Positions 62,708-64,000 of a stretch of 64,000 nt of DNA are shown piece by piece. Numbering within the stretch: position 1 is the stretch's first letter; each line of letters opens with the position of its first letter. The DNA is from Yoonia sp. F2084L (lineage in GTDB: Bacteria > Pseudomonadota > Alphaproteobacteria > Rhodobacterales > Rhodobacteraceae): positions 1 to 64,000 of the forward strand of contig NZ_JALKAH010000002.1 of the NCBI RefSeq assembly GCF_023015625.1, read 5' to 3'. The translations under genes and the position numbers were made by a program. The notes under the pieces were generated by a model. That model had not been told where the DNA came from, did not search any database, and saw only the letters and a list, made by a program, of their open reading frames with translations.

Positions 62708-63764
62708 GAACAACAGACACAGACGTCTCCAATCCATGATGCGACCCTATGAGAGCCCGCACCACGCTGTTGTCGCCTTTCAGTTGCTCAACGAGAAGGT
62801 GACATACCTCCACTCCGGGTCAGAGGTCTCTGATGCCCCGTGTGAGGATTGGTTTTTCGAGATTGGCTCCATCACCAAGGTCTTCACGGCAATCCTGCTC
62901 TGTCTGCTGGTCGAAGAGGGTAGGATCGACCCACAAGCGCTGGTGCGCGATATGTCTGACACTTTGAAAGACGTGCCCGAGTGGATTACCCCTGAACGCC
63001 TGATTTCGCACACAAGCGGACTGCCGAACTATTTCATGCCCCTATGGAAAGCACTGCTAAGGCAACAGCCGGATGGCCCCTATGCAGCGTTTTCGCGTGA
63101 GGACCTGCTCGCGTGGTTCCGAAATCGCCGCGGCAGGCCGCGCCCGTCCACAGATCGGCATGTCTACTCGAACCTTGGTGTGGGCCTATTGGGCGAAGCA
63201 ATGGCCATCTTGGAAGGGAAGCCTTTCGTTGAACTTCTCGTAGAGAAGGTGACCGGCCCGATGGCACTCAAGGACACAACTGATCATCTCGACAGCGGTC
63301 AGCACAACCGCTTCGCCAATCCAAAGACAACCAGGGGCAAATCCATCCCGCCTTGGACATTTCAAGCCTTGGCTGCGGCCGGTTGCCTGCGGTCCACGGC
63401 GCAGGATCTCGCTCGTTTTGCCAGTGTCGTTATCCGTGCAGCGAACACCCCCAAAACGGCCCTTGACCGAGCGATCCACAGGTCAACGCTTCCGCTATAT
63501 GGTCTTGGCCCGAAAGGGGCCATGGCTCCGACAGCGCAATGTTCTGGCTGGCTGTTGGTGACGCCGGACAACCGAGAGCCAGGGTTTCTGTTTCACAATG
63601 GCGGAACGGCCGGATCGTCATGCGCCCTCTATGTCAATCCTGAACGGAATGCGGCGTTCGCCATCCTGTCAAACAATGGGGTTGCGGGAAATATATGGGG
63701 GAGCACAAAGCTCAACTGGTCCAAGCCGATGAAACATGCCAGTGAGCTGTTTGCTATGGGTTGA
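62697..63764 (+). CDS. Serine hydrolase (beta-lactamase class C-like) 2
   Basis: 355 residues from the ATG at 62697, but the start is uncertain: neither this ATG nor those at 62736 and 62739 has a ribosome binding site. Catalytic motifs: GSITKVF, YSNLGVGLLG, and a C-terminal HNGGTAGS in the KTG position. It is a paralogue of the preceding hydrolase. The family usually has an N-terminal export signal; here a signal-like helix sits in another frame immediately upstream. Confidence 0.8.
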   Translation: MPDKNNRHRRLQSMMRPYESPHHAVVAFQLLNEKVTYLHSGSEVSDAPCEDWFFEIGSITKVFTAILLCLLVEEGRIDPQALVRDMSDTLKDVPEWITPERLISHTSGLPNYFMPLWKALLRQQPDGPYAAFSREDLLAWFRNRRGRPRPSTDRHVYSNLGVGLLGEAMAILEGKPFVELLVEKVTGPMALKDTTDHLDSGQHNRFANPKTTRGKSIPPWTFQALAAAGCLRSTAQDLARFASVVIRAANTPKTALDRAIHRSTLPLYGLGPKGAMAPTAQCSGWLLVTPDNREPGFLFHNGGTAGSSCALYVNPERNAAFAILSNNGVAGNIWGSTKLNWSKPMKHASELFAMG

Positions 63765-64000
63765 TTTTGCTAAAGCCGTCACCGCCAATAGCTGTGCCCG
63801 ATTGTTCAACGTTTCGTTTTGCGCACGGTTCGCATGAACGACCGGTTTTTTGCGGCACGGCGGCATCGGAAATTTGTGACCCTGCAGCAATATTCATGTT
63901 GGGAGCGCACGCAGCACAAAATCAATGTGTCCGCTATGGGCTCAAAGCGGCCAAAAGGGTCGCTCGCAGTAAACACGAATCTGACGGAACTGTTTGGCTG
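63765..64000. other. Non-coding end of the window
   Basis: No gene is visible to the right edge. A GGGCTCAAAGCGGCC segment at 63938-63952 resembles GGGCTCAGAGCCGCC at 8185-8199. It may be a degenerate intergenic repeat. Confidence 0.4.

Overview
The window is chromosomal DNA from an alphaproteobacterium, most likely a marine Rhodobacteraceae (Roseobacter-group) species. I infer this from the GC-rich coding, the gene orders (zinc-ribbon / ftsE-ftsX / plsC / PPOX; dapA divergent from slt; mnmD divergent from a DAO-type oxidoreductase) and a malyl-CoA lyase of the Rhodobacter type. No ribosomal RNA or CRISPR array is visible. One tRNA gene, tRNA-Arg(ACG), lies at about 2.7 kb.

Region by region: 1-2.6 kb is the end of an integrated island: an IS3-type element cut by the window edge, an AlpA-like DNA-binding protein, an unknown 263-aa protein and a P4-type integrase next to tRNA-Arg. 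2.8-6.4 kb is a leftward operon of a TVP38/TMEM64 membrane protein, a MerA-like flavoprotein reductase and an orphan histidine kinase. 6.6-7.5 kb holds rpmH-rnpA-yidD, without the usual yidC after it. 7.7-10.2 kb is an AT-richer accessory stretch (GNAT enzyme, P-loop kinase, DUF3833 lipoprotein and a gene-poor gap).

10.3-37.4 kb is mostly core: a binding-protein/OmpA chimera, lolA, a lytic transglycosylase lipoprotein, hspQ, yaaA, a thiolase, two VOC-fold genes (one preceded by a coupled 38-codon membrane peptide gene), ftsEX-plsC, accA, malyl-CoA lyase, an aminotransferase, a sulfurtransferase, smpB, a small K+ channel, a YcaQ-type glycosylase, dapA, slt and mnmD. 37.4-42 kb is a nitrogen-scavenging block (ureidoglycine aminohydrolase, cupin, pxpA/pxpC/pxpB, rhodanese). 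42-47 kb has an OmpA protein and a small catabolic module with its own GntR regulator and a palindromic operator candidate. 47.1-51.4 kb is an RND efflux adaptor and pump.

51.7-64 kb is accessory. Three regulator genes (LysR, Crp/Fnr, WYL) are each divergent from their likely target genes, and an AraC regulator stands upstream of a tight run of six genes: glycine-zipper lipoprotein, DUF1127-like small protein, NAD(P)-binding epimerase-like protein, membrane protein and two beta-lactamase-like serine hydrolases. Candidates for undescribed biology are the peptide/VOC pair at 19.1-20.1 kb, this last operon with a hairpin covering its first ribosome binding site, and the unknown island protein.
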